Made by a program: the position numbers and the translations under genes
Source of the DNA: Gordonia polyisoprenivorans
GTDB lineage: Bacteria; Actinomycetota; Actinomycetes; Mycobacteriales; Mycobacteriaceae
DNA length: 64,000 nucleotides
Direction: 5' to 3'
Assembly (NCBI RefSeq): GCF_017654315.1
Contig: NZ_CP072203.1
Span: forward strand, 3,658,001 to 3,722,000
The notes under the pieces: model-generated
Told to the model about the DNA's origin: nothing
Databases searched by the model: none
What the model saw: only the letters and a program-made list of their open reading frames with translations
Shown here: positions 35,519-45,316 of the stretch, piece by piece
How positions within the stretch are numbered: the stretch's first letter is position 1
Layout of the letters: every line of letters starts with the position of its first letter

Positions 35519-36007
35519 ATGCCCGTCACCGACGTCACCCACGACATCGATTCCCGAACACTGACCATCACCGCGGAGTTCGCGGCCCCACCGTCACGGA
35601 TCTGGCAGATTTACGCCGATCCCCGTCAGCTGGAACGTATCTGGGGTCCGCCGAGTCACCCGGCCACCTTCGTCGACCACGATTTCACGCCAGGCGGACG
35701 GGTCACGTATTTCATGACCGGGCCGGAGGGGGAGAAGTACGCCGGTTACTGGATCATCGATTCCCTCGACGAGCCGCATGGATTCACCTTCCGTGACGGA
35801 TTCGCCGACGAGGATTTCACCCCGGTGGACTCGCTGCCGGTCTCGGTCAACGAGTACAGCTTCGCCGACAAGGGCGGACGTACCGTGGCGACCTACCTGA
35901 GCAGATACGAGACCGCCGAGGCCTTGCAGAAGGTCTTGGACATGGGCGTCGTCGAAGGGGCTTCGGGGGCAATCAATCAGATCGACGATTTCCTCGCCGC
36001 CGGATAG
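35519..36007 (+). CDS. SRPBCC (AHSA1/START-like) protein
   Basis: A 162-aa soluble protein with a START/Bet v1-like cavity: ITAEFAAPPSRIWQIYADPR, RIWGPPSHPATFVDHDFTPG, and a C-terminal helix (EALQKVLDMGVVEGASGAIN). Members bind hydrophobic ligands or act as stress-linked ligand sinks. It is preceded by CCAGGAGGATTG and co-transcribed with ArsR, so the likely ligand or its signal releases the repressor. Its 3' end overlaps the convergent phosphoribosyltransferase gene by 35 bp. Confidence 0.87.
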   Translation: MPVTDVTHDIDSRTLTITAEFAAPPSRIWQIYADPRQLERIWGPPSHPATFVDHDFTPGGRVTYFMTGPEGEKYAGYWIIDSLDEPHGFTFRDGFADEDFTPVDSLPVSVNEYSFADKGGRTVATYLSRYETAEALQKVLDMGVVEGASGAINQIDDFLAAG

Positions 36008-36665
36008 TGGGCCGCGTCGCGTCGAGCATCGCGCAGACCTGCTCGTCGGTGAGTTGGGCGAAATCGTCGTACGCGCCGCCCACGCCGCGAAAGTGCTGTG
36101 GGGTCATCGGACAGATCATGACATCGGCCTCGGGAAAGTCGCGGTCGACACCTTCGGGGCCGACCGGGACCGCGACGATCAACTCGGCCGCGCCCTGGCG
36201 CCGCAGCGTGCTCAGGGCAGCACGCATCGTGGCGCCGGTGGCGACGCCGTCGTCGACGAGCACGACCGTCCCGCCCGCCACGTCCAGCATCGGCGCACCG
36301 CCGCGATAGACGCGCTCTCGACGGTTGAGTTCTTCTGTCTCCGTGGCGATCACCTCATCGAGATCGCGTTCGGTGGTGTGGGTGCGCGCGATGATCTCGT
36401 CGTTGGTGACGATCGTCCCATCGGCGGCGATCGCACCGGCGGCCAGCTCGGGTTGTCCGGGGACCCCCAGCTTGCGGACCAGGCAGATGTCGAAAGGACA
36501 CCCGAGGTCGGCGGCGACCGGTAGCCCGACGAGGATGCCGCCGCGCGGCAACGCCAGCACCACGAGGCCGGCGCGCCCGCGCAGGTGTGACAACGACGCG
36601 CACAATCGGCGACCGGCGTCGGCACGGTCACGGTACGGGCGGTCGGATCTCATCGTTTCCAGCAT
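35973..36665 (-). CDS. Phosphoribosyltransferase-family protein
   Basis: A type I phosphoribosyltransferase of about 230 aa. The PRPP loop is GTVVLVDDGVATGATMRAAL. LALPRGGILVGLPVAADLGC and DICLVRKLGVPGQPELAAGA are features of the COG1926 group (predicted phosphoribosyltransferases often adjacent to dienelactone hydrolase-like or DosR-type genes). The substrate base is unknown. The start is uncertain between ATG 36665 and ATG 36653. The 3' end overlaps the convergent SRPBCC gene. Confidence 0.8.
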   Translation of the reverse strand: MLETMRSDRPYRDRADAGRRLCASLSHLRGRAGLVVLALPRGGILVGLPVAADLGCPFDICLVRKLGVPGQPELAAGAIAADGTIVTNDEIIARTHTTERDLDEVIATETEELNRRERVYRGGAPMLDVAGGTVVLVDDGVATGATMRAALSTLRRQGAAELIVAVPVGPEGVDRDFPEADVMICPMTPQHFRGVGGAYDDFAQLTDEQVCAMLDATRPTIRRRGNRRSD

Positions 36666-36753
36666 CCACCCGCAGCGCTCCCGGCGTCCGTCGAACCGGG
36701 TGAAAAAACCGCCGGCAGCGCAGGACGCGACGATGCCGATGGACCTGCTCGTG

Positions 36754-37611
36754 TCACCGCAGGTCGGGTAGGCCGAGCGCGGCTCGTACCGTGCGGACCA
36801 CTCCGTTCTCCGCGTTTGACGGAGCGAGGTGGGCTGCGGCCGAGAGGATCTCGGGATGGGCATTGGCCATGGCGTAGGAATACTCGGCGGTGCCGAGCAT
36901 GGCCAGATCGTTGAGATAGTCGCCGAACACCATGGTCTGCGCGGGGGTGATCCCGAGGCGTTGCTGCACGGCGCGCACCGCCACCGCCTTGTCCACCCCG
37001 GGCGCCATCACGTCGAGCCAGTTGCGTCCCGAGACGACCACCTGCATCGCACCCTCGATGGTGGTCATCCGTGGCGCGGTGTCCTTCTCGACGTCGTCGA
37101 AGTCGTAGATCGCGACCTTGACGAAGGGACCGTCGATGCCGCGGAGATCCTCAACGATCTGATGCGAGTGATAGTAGGGACGCACCTGGGCGAGAAAGGG
37201 CTCGTCGGATCGCTCGACGAACGCGGTATCGGGGCCGCACAACACCACACCCACGTCGACGCCCGCCGTCGCGAGTTCTTGCGCCGCATCGAGGACATCG
37301 CGTACCGCGGCCGCGTCCAGTGTTGTGACACTGAGCTTTTCGGACCCTCGCGCGACCACCGCACCGTTCTCCGCGATCACCACCATCTCGGGTAGGGCGT
37401 GGCCGAGTTGATCGAGCAGCGTTGCCGCCTGCCGTCCGCTCGCCGGGCTGAAGACGATACCGCGGCGATCGAGTTCGGTGAGCAACGGCCACAGCGACTC
37501 CGGGATGCGCTTGTGCTCGTCGAGAAGTGTGCCGTCCATGTCGGTGACCACCAGCCGTAGGTCGGTGGGTACCGGCGGAAGGTGCGTTGTCGCTCGCTCC
37601 GGCGAGGCCAT
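36754..37611 (-). CDS. HAD-superfamily phosphatase, Cof type
   Basis: A 285-aa cytosolic HAD phosphatase. Motif I is LVVTDMDGTLLDEHKRIPES (nucleophile in DMDGT), the IIB cap lies between about 90 and 200, the conserved lysine is in GVDKAVAVRAVQQRLG, and motif IV is MVFGDYLNDLAML. Members dephosphorylate sugar phosphates or flavin and pyridoxal precursors; the substrate cannot be told. The ATG has GGAGA upstream. It lies upstream of the phosphoribosyltransferase gene on the same strand with an 88-bp gap. Confidence 0.9.
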   Translation of the reverse strand: MASPERATTHLPPVPTDLRLVVTDMDGTLLDEHKRIPESLWPLLTELDRRGIVFSPASGRQAATLLDQLGHALPEMVVIAENGAVVARGSEKLSVTTLDAAAVRDVLDAAQELATAGVDVGVVLCGPDTAFVERSDEPFLAQVRPYYHSHQIVEDLRGIDGPFVKVAIYDFDDVEKDTAPRMTTIEGAMQVVVSGRNWLDVMAPGVDKAVAVRAVQQRLGITPAQTMVFGDYLNDLAMLGTAEYSYAMANAHPEILSAAAHLAPSNAENGVVRTVRAALGLPDLR

Positions 37612-37702
37612 GTCGTCTCCGGTCACGCGATACGGTAACCCGCGCCCGGCCGGCGGGCCAAGGCGCCAGTGGGTGAGCCTTGCACGGTCGGGCCGGACAG
37701 GA

Positions 37703-37737
37703 CTGCGCCCCAATCGGTTCGACCGATCGGGGCGCAG
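37703..37737 (-). terminator. Strong hairpin terminator of the LGFP lipoprotein gene
   Basis: CTGCGCCCC pairs with GGGGCGCAG, and inside it ATCGGT pairs with ACCGAT around a TCG loop. It starts 14 bp beyond the stop codon. Confidence 0.82.
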
Positions 37738-37751
37738 CGTCCACGCTCGGT

Positions 37752-38375
37752 CTACGCGGCCGGAACGACCTTGCCGTTCACCGTGACCTCGACCTTGTCG
37801 GTCGCGGAGTCCCAGGTGATCTTGCCGTGTTCGAAGGTGGAGGTCCGAAGCGTGCCGGACTCGGTCTCATCGCTCGTTGCGGTACCGAGTGGCCCCTGCG
37901 AGCCACCCTTCCCGTCGGTGGCCGGTTGACCGACGGCGTCGCGCGGCACATTCCACGCGTCGCGGATCTTGCCCCACGTGATGTACGCCGGCGTACCGGA
38001 CTCGGCGTTCTTGGCGGTGATGACCCCTCCGTCGAACTGCTGGTACACCACGCCGTTGGCGCCCGTTCCAGACGCTTCCGCCCCTGTCTTCGGCTTACCC
38101 AGGTCGGTCTTCTGTTTGGCGGTCGCGGCCTCGTACTTCGTCGCGATGGGTCCGGTCAGGGTGACAGTCGTGCCGTCGGCTGCGGTCAATGCGACCGACG
38201 CGCCCTGCGCCTGGGCACCACTGGAGGAGGACGCGCTGCTCTCGCTCATCATCGATGATGCGGCCGACGAGGACGATGTCGCCGAATCGCTGTTGTCGTC
38301 ACTACATCCCGCTGCGGTCAACACAGCCACGGACACCGCGGCGACACCGACTGCCATTCGCATGGTCTTCTTCAT
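37752..38375 (-). CDS. Lipoprotein with LGFP-like module
   Basis: A 207-aa secreted lipoprotein. A signal peptide with a basic start (MKKTMRM), hydrophobic core and lipobox LTAAGC is followed by a Ser-rich linker. The C-terminal domain has TKYEAATAKQKTDLGKPKTG, GVVYQQFDGGVITAKNAESG and ITWGKIRDAWN, the pattern of LGFP-type repeats that bind mycolate-containing cell walls or arabinogalactan. The Cys anchors it to the outside of the inner membrane. AAGGGAA precedes the ATG. It is divergent from the pentapeptide-repeat gene and ends in a strong terminator. Confidence 0.82.
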   Translation of the reverse strand: MKKTMRMAVGVAAVSVAVLTAAGCSDDNSDSATSSSSAASSMMSESSASSSSGAQAQGASVALTAADGTTVTLTGPIATKYEAATAKQKTDLGKPKTGAEASGTGANGVVYQQFDGGVITAKNAESGTPAYITWGKIRDAWNVPRDAVGQPATDGKGGSQGPLGTATSDETESGTLRTSTFEHGKITWDSATDKVEVTVNGKVVPAA

Positions 38376-38592
38376 GATTTCCCTTCGGTTCTCACTGTTC
38401 TCGGCCAAGCGGATGGGCCCATCGAAAACGACCCATTCGGCAGGCTAACGAAGTTGTCATCATGAATCCAGGGTTCGCGAAGAACAGCATCCGGCGTGTC
38501 GACGCCGCGATCATCCGGACCCCCGTGCTCGAAGCGGTGGCGCCGGGACGCATTACGCTCGTCTGCATCGCCGAGGAAAGGACGTCGCACGC

Positions 38593-39237
38593 GTGGCGAA
38601 ACGACCACAGATCGAGACTCTGACCCTGACCTCCGCGGAGGTGGGCGATGCCCACCAACTCGAACCGTATGCGACTGTCGAACTCGTCCGGCTCACCGAC
38701 GTCGACCTCTCCGGACGTGATCTGAGCGGGCTGGAACTGTCCGGGTGCCGGCTGACCTCGGTGTCGCTGGACGACACCGATCTGACCGGCGCCCGACTCG
38801 TCGAGACCCGGCTCGAGGGAATCAACGCGCCACGGATGTCCATGCCGCGCAGCTTCATACGGCAAGTCGAGATCTGCGCGAGCCGCGTCGGGGCACTCGA
38901 TCTCTTCGAATCCCGGATTCGGTCACTGGTGGTCGATTCGGCGAAGATCGAGCTGGCCAACTTCCGCGGCAGCGACGTCCGCGACGTGCTGTTCCGGGGG
39001 TGCATCATCGGCGAACTCGATCTCGTCGACGCCACCGTCACACGTATGGCCTTCGAGGACTGCACGGTGACGACACTCGATGTCCATCAGGCGACACTGT
39101 CCGACGTCGACCTACGTGGACTCGACATCGGCACGATCCATCACCTCGACGGATTGCGGGGATGCACCATCGACAGCGAGCAGGCGCTCGGGCTCACCGG
39201 GCACTTCGCGGCGCACCTCGGCATCGCCGTCGACTGA
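38593..39237 (+). CDS. Pentapeptide-repeat-like protein
   Basis: A 214-aa protein of right-handed quadrilateral beta-helix type. Repeats of the A(D/N)LxX pattern are seen as LTDVDLSGRDLSGLELSGCR, LDDTDLTGARLVETRLEGIN, LANFRGSDVRDVLFRGCIIG and ATVTRMAFEDCTVTTLDVHQ. Some members mimic DNA and protect gyrase (MfpA/Qnr), but the repeat here is less regular, so that role is only possible. There is no signal peptide. The GTG start has AAAGGA about 12 bp upstream. It probably shares a promoter region with the divergent lipoprotein. Confidence 0.82.
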   Translation: MAKRPQIETLTLTSAEVGDAHQLEPYATVELVRLTDVDLSGRDLSGLELSGCRLTSVSLDDTDLTGARLVETRLEGINAPRMSMPRSFIRQVEICASRVGALDLFESRIRSLVVDSAKIELANFRGSDVRDVLFRGCIIGELDLVDATVTRMAFEDCTVTTLDVHQATLSDVDLRGLDIGTIHHLDGLRGCTIDSEQALGLTGHFAAHLGIAVD

Positions 39238-39290
39238 CGCACTCGGGTGATACCGTGGCTGCCCGTGCACGGCGACCTCGGGGGAGATCA

Positions 39291-40316
39291 GTGAGCCATC
39301 CGACACAGGGCAACCAGCCGGACCCGAATCAGCAGCCTGATCATCGACACTACGGCTTCGTGCCGCCCGGCTACCAGCAGCCGGGCCACCAACCACCCGG
39401 GTATCCGACCGAACCTCATTGGTACCCGGGGGCTGCGTATCCGGGCCACCCCATGGCGCAGCAACCACCAGCCTGGGACGCCGGAACGCCGGGCGGCCCC
39501 GGCGGGCCGCCGCGCGGTGGGGGCAGCGGCAAGGCACTCGCGGTCATCGCCGCGGGAGTGATCCTGATTCTCGTCGTGGCCGTCGCTGCGGTGGTACTGG
39601 TGGTGCGCTCCACGCACGACGATCACGACACCTCCGCCAACGCCGCGCAGTCGTCGTCGGCACTCCCGAGCACCACCACTCCCACGCCGTCCAGTTCACC
39701 TTCGGCATCGGCTCCGGCAGCCGCACAGTGTCCACCGGCCACCGCCGCCCCCGATACCCCGGCCGGATGGCACACCGTCGCAGGCAAACGCGGTCTGGCC
39801 TATGACGTCCCGTCCAACTGGAAGGTGGCGAGCTGCGGCACACTCGTCGGCTGGGAGAAGCGGTGCAACGACGGCCCTTTCGGCTACTGCGCGATCCGAA
39901 CCATGAGCGGTGCGGCCACCCTCGACGTACCCGGCTGTGGTGACAACTCGGTCGCGGTCTCCGGGCTGCCGGGTGCATCGAACACCACCGACATCGACAA
40001 GGCGGTTCATGTGGAGGCGTCGCTGGTTGCCGGCATCTATACCTCGGACTCCGGACACGTCCCGACGGTGCACCTCGGCCCACCCCGACAACTCACCGTC
40101 GGCGGGGCTCCCGCGGTACAGATCGTCGCATCGGTGAGCGACATCGCGACCTCGAACTGTGTCGGCCCCACCGCCATTCATTCCATGGTGGCCACAACGG
40201 TGCCCGGACAACAGGGGTGCGTGCTCTTCGTCATCTCGGCTCCGCAGGGCGTTCCCGACGCGGTCAGTCCCGCCGTCGTCGCCGAGATGGTCTCGACGCT
40301 GCGCCGGGCGAGCTGA
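39291..40316 (+). CDS. Single-pass membrane protein with proline-rich arm
   Basis: A 341-aa protein of three parts. Residues 1-80 are a cytosolic arm rich in P, G, Q and Y (GYQQPGHQPPGYPTEPHW), about 82-105 are one membrane helix (ALAVIAAGVILILVVAVAAV), and the rest is external, starting with a Ser/Thr/Pro linker. The C-terminal 200 residues contain six cysteines, probably in disulfides, and HTVAGKRGLAYDVPSNWKVA. Such proteins are common in mycolic-acid actinobacteria and are of unknown function. GGGGGAGATCA precedes the GTG start. Confidence 0.72.
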   Translation: MSHPTQGNQPDPNQQPDHRHYGFVPPGYQQPGHQPPGYPTEPHWYPGAAYPGHPMAQQPPAWDAGTPGGPGGPPRGGGSGKALAVIAAGVILILVVAVAAVVLVVRSTHDDHDTSANAAQSSSALPSTTTPTPSSSPSASAPAAAQCPPATAAPDTPAGWHTVAGKRGLAYDVPSNWKVASCGTLVGWEKRCNDGPFGYCAIRTMSGAATLDVPGCGDNSVAVSGLPGASNTTDIDKAVHVEASLVAGIYTSDSGHVPTVHLGPPRQLTVGGAPAVQIVASVSDIATSNCVGPTAIHSMVATTVPGQQGCVLFVISAPQGVPDAVSPAVVAEMVSTLRRAS

Positions 40317-40325
40317 GCGGTGTGT

Positions 40326-41627
40326 TCACCGACCACCGGCGGTGTGGAAGTCGTAGGCCGACTCGGCATGTTGTGCGTCGTCGATGCCGTCGACCTCGTG
40401 CTGGCGATCGGCACGTAGACCCATCGTGTACTTGAGTGCGAGACCGATGATCCCGGTGACGACGACGGCGTAGGACAGTACCGCCACCACAGCCACCGCC
40501 TGGCGCCACAGCTGATCGAATCCGCCCCCGTAGAACAGCCCGTCCACGCCGGCCGGTGCAGAGCTCGAGGCGACCAGGCCGATCATCAGGGTGCCGACGA
40601 CACCACTGACGAAATGCACCCCGACCACGTCGAGCGAATCATCATAGCGCCAGCGGAATTTCAGTTCGATGGCGTACGAGCTGAGCGCACCGGCGACAGC
40701 GCCGATCGCCAGCGCGCCGAGTGGCGTCACCGCCGAACACGAGGGCGTGATCGCCACCAGGCCGGCGATCACACCCGATGCCGCACCGAAGGACGTGGGC
40801 CGACCGTGCCGGGCGTATTCGACGACGAGCCACGACACCATCGACGCCGCGCCCGCCCCGAGGGTGTTGACCGCGATGATCGCCGCAGACCCGTTGGCCG
40901 CCAACGCCGATCCGGCGTTGAACCCGAACCAGCCGAACCACAACAGACCGGCCCCGAGCATGACGAACGGCAGATTGTGCGGACGCATCGGATCCTTGGG
41001 CCATCCGCGCCGCCGTCCCAGGAGGATGGCGAGCACCAGCGCCGACGCACCCGAATTAATCTCGACCGCGGTACCACCGGCGAAGTCGATGGCCTTGAGG
41101 TGAGCGACGATCCAGCCGCCGTGCTCTTCGGTCAATCCGGGTGCGCTGAACACCCAGTGCGCGACCGGGATGTACACCAGCAGCGACCAGATGGTTGCGA
41201 ACACCACCCACGACAGGAACCGCATCCGGTCGGCGACCGCACCGGCGATCAACGCCACGGTGACCATCGCGAACCCGGCCTGGAAGGCGACGAACAGGAT
41301 CGCGGGAATCGTGCCGACGAGCGGGATCGTCGTCGGATGCGCGGCATCGTGACCGAAGGTGTGCTCGAGGCCCGGGAACGAGCCGAAACTCCCGATCAGT
41401 CCCGCGTGATCGTCACCGAAGGCCAGCGAATATCCGACGACGACCCACAGGATCCACACGATGGGGATCGCCGACAGACACATCATCATCATGTTCAGGA
41501 CGCTCTTGGAGCGGACCATGCCGCCGTAGAACAGTGCGAGAGCGGGTGTCATGAGCAGGACGAGCGCGAATGCCACCAGCATCCACGCCGTGTCGGCACC
41601 GTCGGGAATACCGTACTTGGGGAACAT
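40326..41627 (-). CDS. amt: Ammonium transporter
   Basis: A 433-aa channel of the Amt/Rh family with eleven predicted helices. The twin-histidine pore is present (IPVAHWVFSAPG and GVHFVSGVVGTLMIG), as are the conserved DFAGG motif and the FGWFGFNAGSALAANGSAA helix. It moves ammonium into the cell for assimilation. The ATG has GGAAGGCGG upstream. No glnK or glnD gene follows, so the regulatory PII partner must be elsewhere. The 110-bp upstream region has a pair of direct CGATAG-type repeats but no clear GlnR box. Confidence 0.95.
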   Translation of the reverse strand: MFPKYGIPDGADTAWMLVAFALVLLMTPALALFYGGMVRSKSVLNMMMMCLSAIPIVWILWVVVGYSLAFGDDHAGLIGSFGSFPGLEHTFGHDAAHPTTIPLVGTIPAILFVAFQAGFAMVTVALIAGAVADRMRFLSWVVFATIWSLLVYIPVAHWVFSAPGLTEEHGGWIVAHLKAIDFAGGTAVEINSGASALVLAILLGRRRGWPKDPMRPHNLPFVMLGAGLLWFGWFGFNAGSALAANGSAAIIAVNTLGAGAASMVSWLVVEYARHGRPTSFGAASGVIAGLVAITPSCSAVTPLGALAIGAVAGALSSYAIELKFRWRYDDSLDVVGVHFVSGVVGTLMIGLVASSSAPAGVDGLFYGGGFDQLWRQAVAVVAVLSYAVVVTGIIGLALKYTMGLRADRQHEVDGIDDAQHAESAYDFHTAGGR

Positions 41628-41737
41628 CGCCGCCTTCCGTTGCGTCCGGGCGACGAAAGTCTATCGGCTCAATATTCTTCGGCTGCAGGGGATTAGACTA
41701 TCGAGCCAAACCGGCATTTCGGGCTTTCGGGGCGCCG

Positions 41738-43420
41738 TCACAACACGTCGTCGACGACGCGGCCGGACTCCACCCGCCACCGGCGATCGAGGCGGACGGT
41801 CGCGATCATCCGCCGGTCATGGGTCACCAGCAGCAACGCCCCGTCATAGGCGTCGAGCGCCTTCTCCAACTGCTCGATCGCGGGCAGATCGAGGTGGTTG
41901 GTCGGTTCGTCGAGCACCAGCACGTTGGTGCCGCGGGCTTGCAGGAGCGCCATCGCGGCACGGGTTCGTTCACCGGGGGAGAGCTCGGCGGCCGGGCGTT
42001 CGACGTGGCCGGCCCGTAACCCGAACTTCGCCACCAGCGTTCGGATCTCGGCCACCGAGAAGTCCGGCAACAACTCTTCGAAGCGCGCGACGAGCGCACT
42101 GCCGCCCCCACCGAGCTGGGAACGCGCCTGGTCGATCTCACCGATCGCCACACTCGCGCCCAGCGACGCCCGCCCGGAATCGGGTTCGACGCGGCCGAGC
42201 AGCGCGCGCAGCAGGGTGGATTTGCCCGCCCCGTTGGGGCCGACGATGCCGATCCGCTCGCCGGCGTCGACCTGCAGCGAGACCGGGCCGAGGACGAAAT
42301 CACCCTGCCGGACCACGACCTCGTCCAGGGTGGCGACCACTGAACTCGACCGCGGTGCCGACCCGATGGAGAAGTCGAGAACCCACTCCTTGCGCGGCTC
42401 GGCGACCTCCTCGAGGCGTGCGATGCGGCTCTCCATCTGCCGTACCTTCTGGGCTTGTTTCTCGCTGGAATCGGCGGCTGCCTTGCGGCGCAGCTTGTCG
42501 TTGTCGGGCGCCTTCTTGATCGCGTTGCGCACACCGTGACTCGACCACTCCCGCTGAACACGTGCGCGGGCGACGAGGTCGGCCTTCTTGTCGGCGAATT
42601 CGTCATAGGCCTCGCGCTTGTGGCGACGCAGTACCTCGCGTTCCTCGAGGTAGGCGTCGTAGCCGCCACCGTAGATCGTGGTGGTGTGCTGGGCGAGGTC
42701 GAGCTCGAGTACGCGGGTCACCGTGCGCGCCAAGAATTCTCGGTCATGACTGACGAGGACCACCGCCGCGCGCAGGCCGTCGACGAAGGTCTCCAGACGT
42801 TGGATTCCGTCGAGGTCGAGATCGTTGGTCGGTTCGTCGAGAAGCACGATGTCAAAGCGTGACGCCAGCAGGGCGGCGAGTCCGACCCGCGCCGCCTGTC
42901 CACCGGACAATGAGGTCATCAGCGTCGACCCCAGGTCGAGGTCACCGCTGTGCCCGGCGCCGCGCAGACCCAGGTCGGCCAGGATCGCCGGTAGTCGCTC
43001 ATCGAGGTCGGCTGCACCGGTGGCCAACCAATGATCCAGTGCCGCAGCGTAAACATCGGCGGGATCGGGTCCACCGGGAGGCGGATTCGACGACAACATC
43101 TCGGCGGCAGTATTCATCGCCTCGGTTGCCTGCGCACATCCCGTCCGGCGCGCCACATACTGCGCGATGGTTTCGCCCGGAACACGTGCATGCTCCTGCG
43201 GCAGCCATCCGACGAAGCCATCGGCCGGCGCCGGTGACACTTCACCCTCGATGGGGTCGAGATCGCCGGCAAGGATCCGCAGGAGCGTCGTCTTTCCGGC
43301 GCCGTTGGCGCCGACCACACCCACCACGTCGCCGGGCGCCACGGTGAGATCGAGTCCCTCGAACAGGGTGCGGTGGCCGTGGCCACCGGCGAGGTCCTTG
43401 GCGACGAGAGTTGCGGTCAT
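41738..43420 (-). CDS. ABC-F family ATPase
   Basis: A 560-aa protein with two ABC modules and no membrane helices. Module 1 has Walker A VGANGAGKTT, signature SLSGGQAARVGLAALLASRF and Walker B IVLLDEPTNDLDL. Module 2 has VGPNGAGKST, ELSPGERTRAAMALLQARGT and VLVLDEPTNHLDLPAIEQLE. The linker between them carries a long charged helix rich in K and R (KREAYDEFADKKADLVARAR) that in this family reaches into the ribosomal P or E site. Members are translation factors (EttA/Uup type) or antibiotic-protection proteins (Msr/Lsa/Vga type); the class cannot be told. GAGGG precedes the ATG. Confidence 0.9.
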   Translation of the reverse strand: MTATLVAKDLAGGHGHRTLFEGLDLTVAPGDVVGVVGANGAGKTTLLRILAGDLDPIEGEVSPAPADGFVGWLPQEHARVPGETIAQYVARRTGCAQATEAMNTAAEMLSSNPPPGGPDPADVYAAALDHWLATGAADLDERLPAILADLGLRGAGHSGDLDLGSTLMTSLSGGQAARVGLAALLASRFDIVLLDEPTNDLDLDGIQRLETFVDGLRAAVVLVSHDREFLARTVTRVLELDLAQHTTTIYGGGYDAYLEEREVLRRHKREAYDEFADKKADLVARARVQREWSSHGVRNAIKKAPDNDKLRRKAAADSSEKQAQKVRQMESRIARLEEVAEPRKEWVLDFSIGSAPRSSSVVATLDEVVVRQGDFVLGPVSLQVDAGERIGIVGPNGAGKSTLLRALLGRVEPDSGRASLGASVAIGEIDQARSQLGGGGSALVARFEELLPDFSVAEIRTLVAKFGLRAGHVERPAAELSPGERTRAAMALLQARGTNVLVLDEPTNHLDLPAIEQLEKALDAYDGALLLVTHDRRMIATVRLDRRWRVESGRVVDDVL

Positions 43421-43483
43421 GCCCTCATGATTCCCCACCCTGCCGGTCCGCGGTCTGCCGGTATCCGGGATGTCGTAACGCAC

Positions 43484-45199
43484 TCATTCACAGATCGCGC
43501 CCCGTGACGCCGAGGTGACCAGCTTGGCGTACTTCGCGAGGACGCCGCGGGTGTAGCGCGGCGGCAATGGGCTGAATGTTTCTGCACGCGATACCAATTC
43601 GTCGGCGTCGACGAGCAGGTCGAGGGTACCCGACCCGACATCGAGGCGGATCCGGTCCCCGTCGCACACCAGGGCGATCGGTCCGCCGTCGACAGCCTCG
43701 GGGGCCACATGCCCGACGCAGAGTCCGGTCGTGCCCCCGGAGAAGCGGCCGTCGGTCATCAGCAGCACGTCCTTGCCGAGGCCGGCGCCCTTGATCGCAC
43801 CGGTGATGGCCAACATCTCGCGCATACCCGGCCCACCCTTGGGGCCCTCGTAGCGGATGACGACGACGTCGCCCGCGGTGATGGTGCCGTCCTCGAGGGC
43901 ATCCATCGCCGCGCGCTCCCGATCGAAGACGCGTGCCACCCCCTCGAACACGTCGGAATCGAATCCCGCGGATTTCACCACCGCCCCACCCGGCGCCAGA
44001 GATCCGTTGAGGATGGTGATCCCGCCCGTGGGATGAATCGGAGAATCCAGGGCGCGTAACACTTTTCCGTCCGGATCCGGCGGTGCGATGTGGGCGAGGT
44101 TCTCGGCCATGGTGGCCCCGGTGACGGTGAGACAGTCGCCGTGCATCAATCCGGCGTCGAGGAGTGCCTTCATCACGACCGGGAGGCCACCGATGCGGTC
44201 CACGTCGGTCATGACGTGGCGGCCGAACGGCTTGACGTCGGCGAGATGCGGTACGCGCGAACCGATCCGGGCGAAATCCTCGAGAGACAGTTCGACGTCG
44301 GCCTCATGTGCAATTGCGAGCAGATGCAGGACGGCGTTGGTCGACCCGCCCAATGCCATCACCACGGCGATCGCATTCTCGAATGCCTCGCGGGTCATGA
44401 TGTCGCGCGCGGTGATCCCGCGGCGCAGGAGTTCGACGGCCGCCGCGCCGCTCTTGCGCGCGAACTCGTCTCGCCGGCGATCCGGTGCCGGCGGGGCGGC
44501 GCTGCCCGGCAACGACATCCCGAGGGCTTCGGCGACCGCAGCCATCGTGTTGGCCGTGTACATCCCGCCACAGGCGCCCTCACCGGGGCAGATGGCACGT
44601 TCGATGGTGTCGACATCGGCGCGACTCATCAGGCCGCGCGCACACGCGCCGACCGCCTCGAAGGCGTCGATAATCGTCACCTGATGTTCGGAGCCGTCGG
44701 CCAGTGTCGCGTAGCCGGGCAGGGTCGAACCGGCGTAGAGGAACACGTTGGCGAGGTCGAGTCGCGCCGCCGCCATCAGCATTCCGGGCAGCGACTTGTC
44801 ACAGCCGGCGAGCAGCACCGAACCGTCGAGGCGCTCGGCGCTCATCACGGTCTCCACGCTGTCGGCGATCACCTCGCGCGACACCAGGGAGAAGTGCATG
44901 CCCTCGTGGCCCATCGAGATGCCGTCGGAGACCGAGATGGTGCCGAACTGCAGGGGATAGCCACCGGCCTCGAACACCCCCTCCTTCACCGCGGTGGCCA
45001 GGCGGTCCAGCGACAGATTGCAGGGGGTGATCTCGTTCCACGACGAGCCGACGCCGATCTGTGGTTTGGCCCAGTCGTCATCGCCCATCCCGATCGCCCG
45101 CAACATCCCGCGGGCTGCGGTTCTCTCCAAACCGTCGGTGACATCGCGGCTGCGGGGCTTGATGTCCACCTCGGGTGTGGACTCACTCTCGGGACTCAT
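43484..45199 (-). CDS. ilvD: Dihydroxy-acid dehydratase
   Basis: A 571-aa enzyme of branched-chain amino acid synthesis. It dehydrates 2,3-dihydroxy-isovalerate and 2,3-dihydroxy-3-methylvalerate. Cluster cysteines are in [24 protein letters not shown] and [16 protein letters not shown]. Other family motifs are [20 protein letters not shown] and [21 protein letters not shown] 45199 was chosen; a GTG three codons earlier is also possible. It is a single-gene unit; other ilv genes are not in the window. Confidence 0.95.
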   Translation of the reverse strand: MSPESESTPEVDIKPRSRDVTDGLERTAARGMLRAIGMGDDDWAKPQIGVGSSWNEITPCNLSLDRLATAVKEGVFEAGGYPLQFGTISVSDGISMGHEGMHFSLVSREVIADSVETVMSAERLDGSVLLAGCDKSLPGMLMAAARLDLANVFLYAGSTLPGYATLADGSEHQVTIIDAFEAVGACARGLMSRADVDTIERAICPGEGACGGMYTANTMAAVAEALGMSLPGSAAPPAPDRRRDEFARKSGAAAVELLRRGITARDIMTREAFENAIAVVMALGGSTNAVLHLLAIAHEADVELSLEDFARIGSRVPHLADVKPFGRHVMTDVDRIGGLPVVMKALLDAGLMHGDCLTVTGATMAENLAHIAPPDPDGKVLRALDSPIHPTGGITILNGSLAPGGAVVKSAGFDSDVFEGVARVFDRERAAMDALEDGTITAGDVVVIRYEGPKGGPGMREMLAITGAIKGAGLGKDVLLMTDGRFSGGTTGLCVGHVAPEAVDGGPIALVCDGDRIRLDVGSGTLDLLVDADELVSRAETFSPLPPRYTRGVLAKYAKLVTSASRGAICE

Positions 45200-45316
45200 G
45201 GTGCCCACCCTAGAACCGTTGGCGTCCCAACGCGGGCCGTTGGTCGACGAGTCCGGGTGTGGTTACGGGATTGCGATTTCAGACCGCCTGGCCACGAGCG
45301 GTTTTACGCTGACCTG

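Noticed and set aside
41628..41737. GlnR box before amt
   Set aside because: Only a loose direct repeat (CGATAG-CT) is seen; the GTnAC-n6-GAAAC pattern is not.
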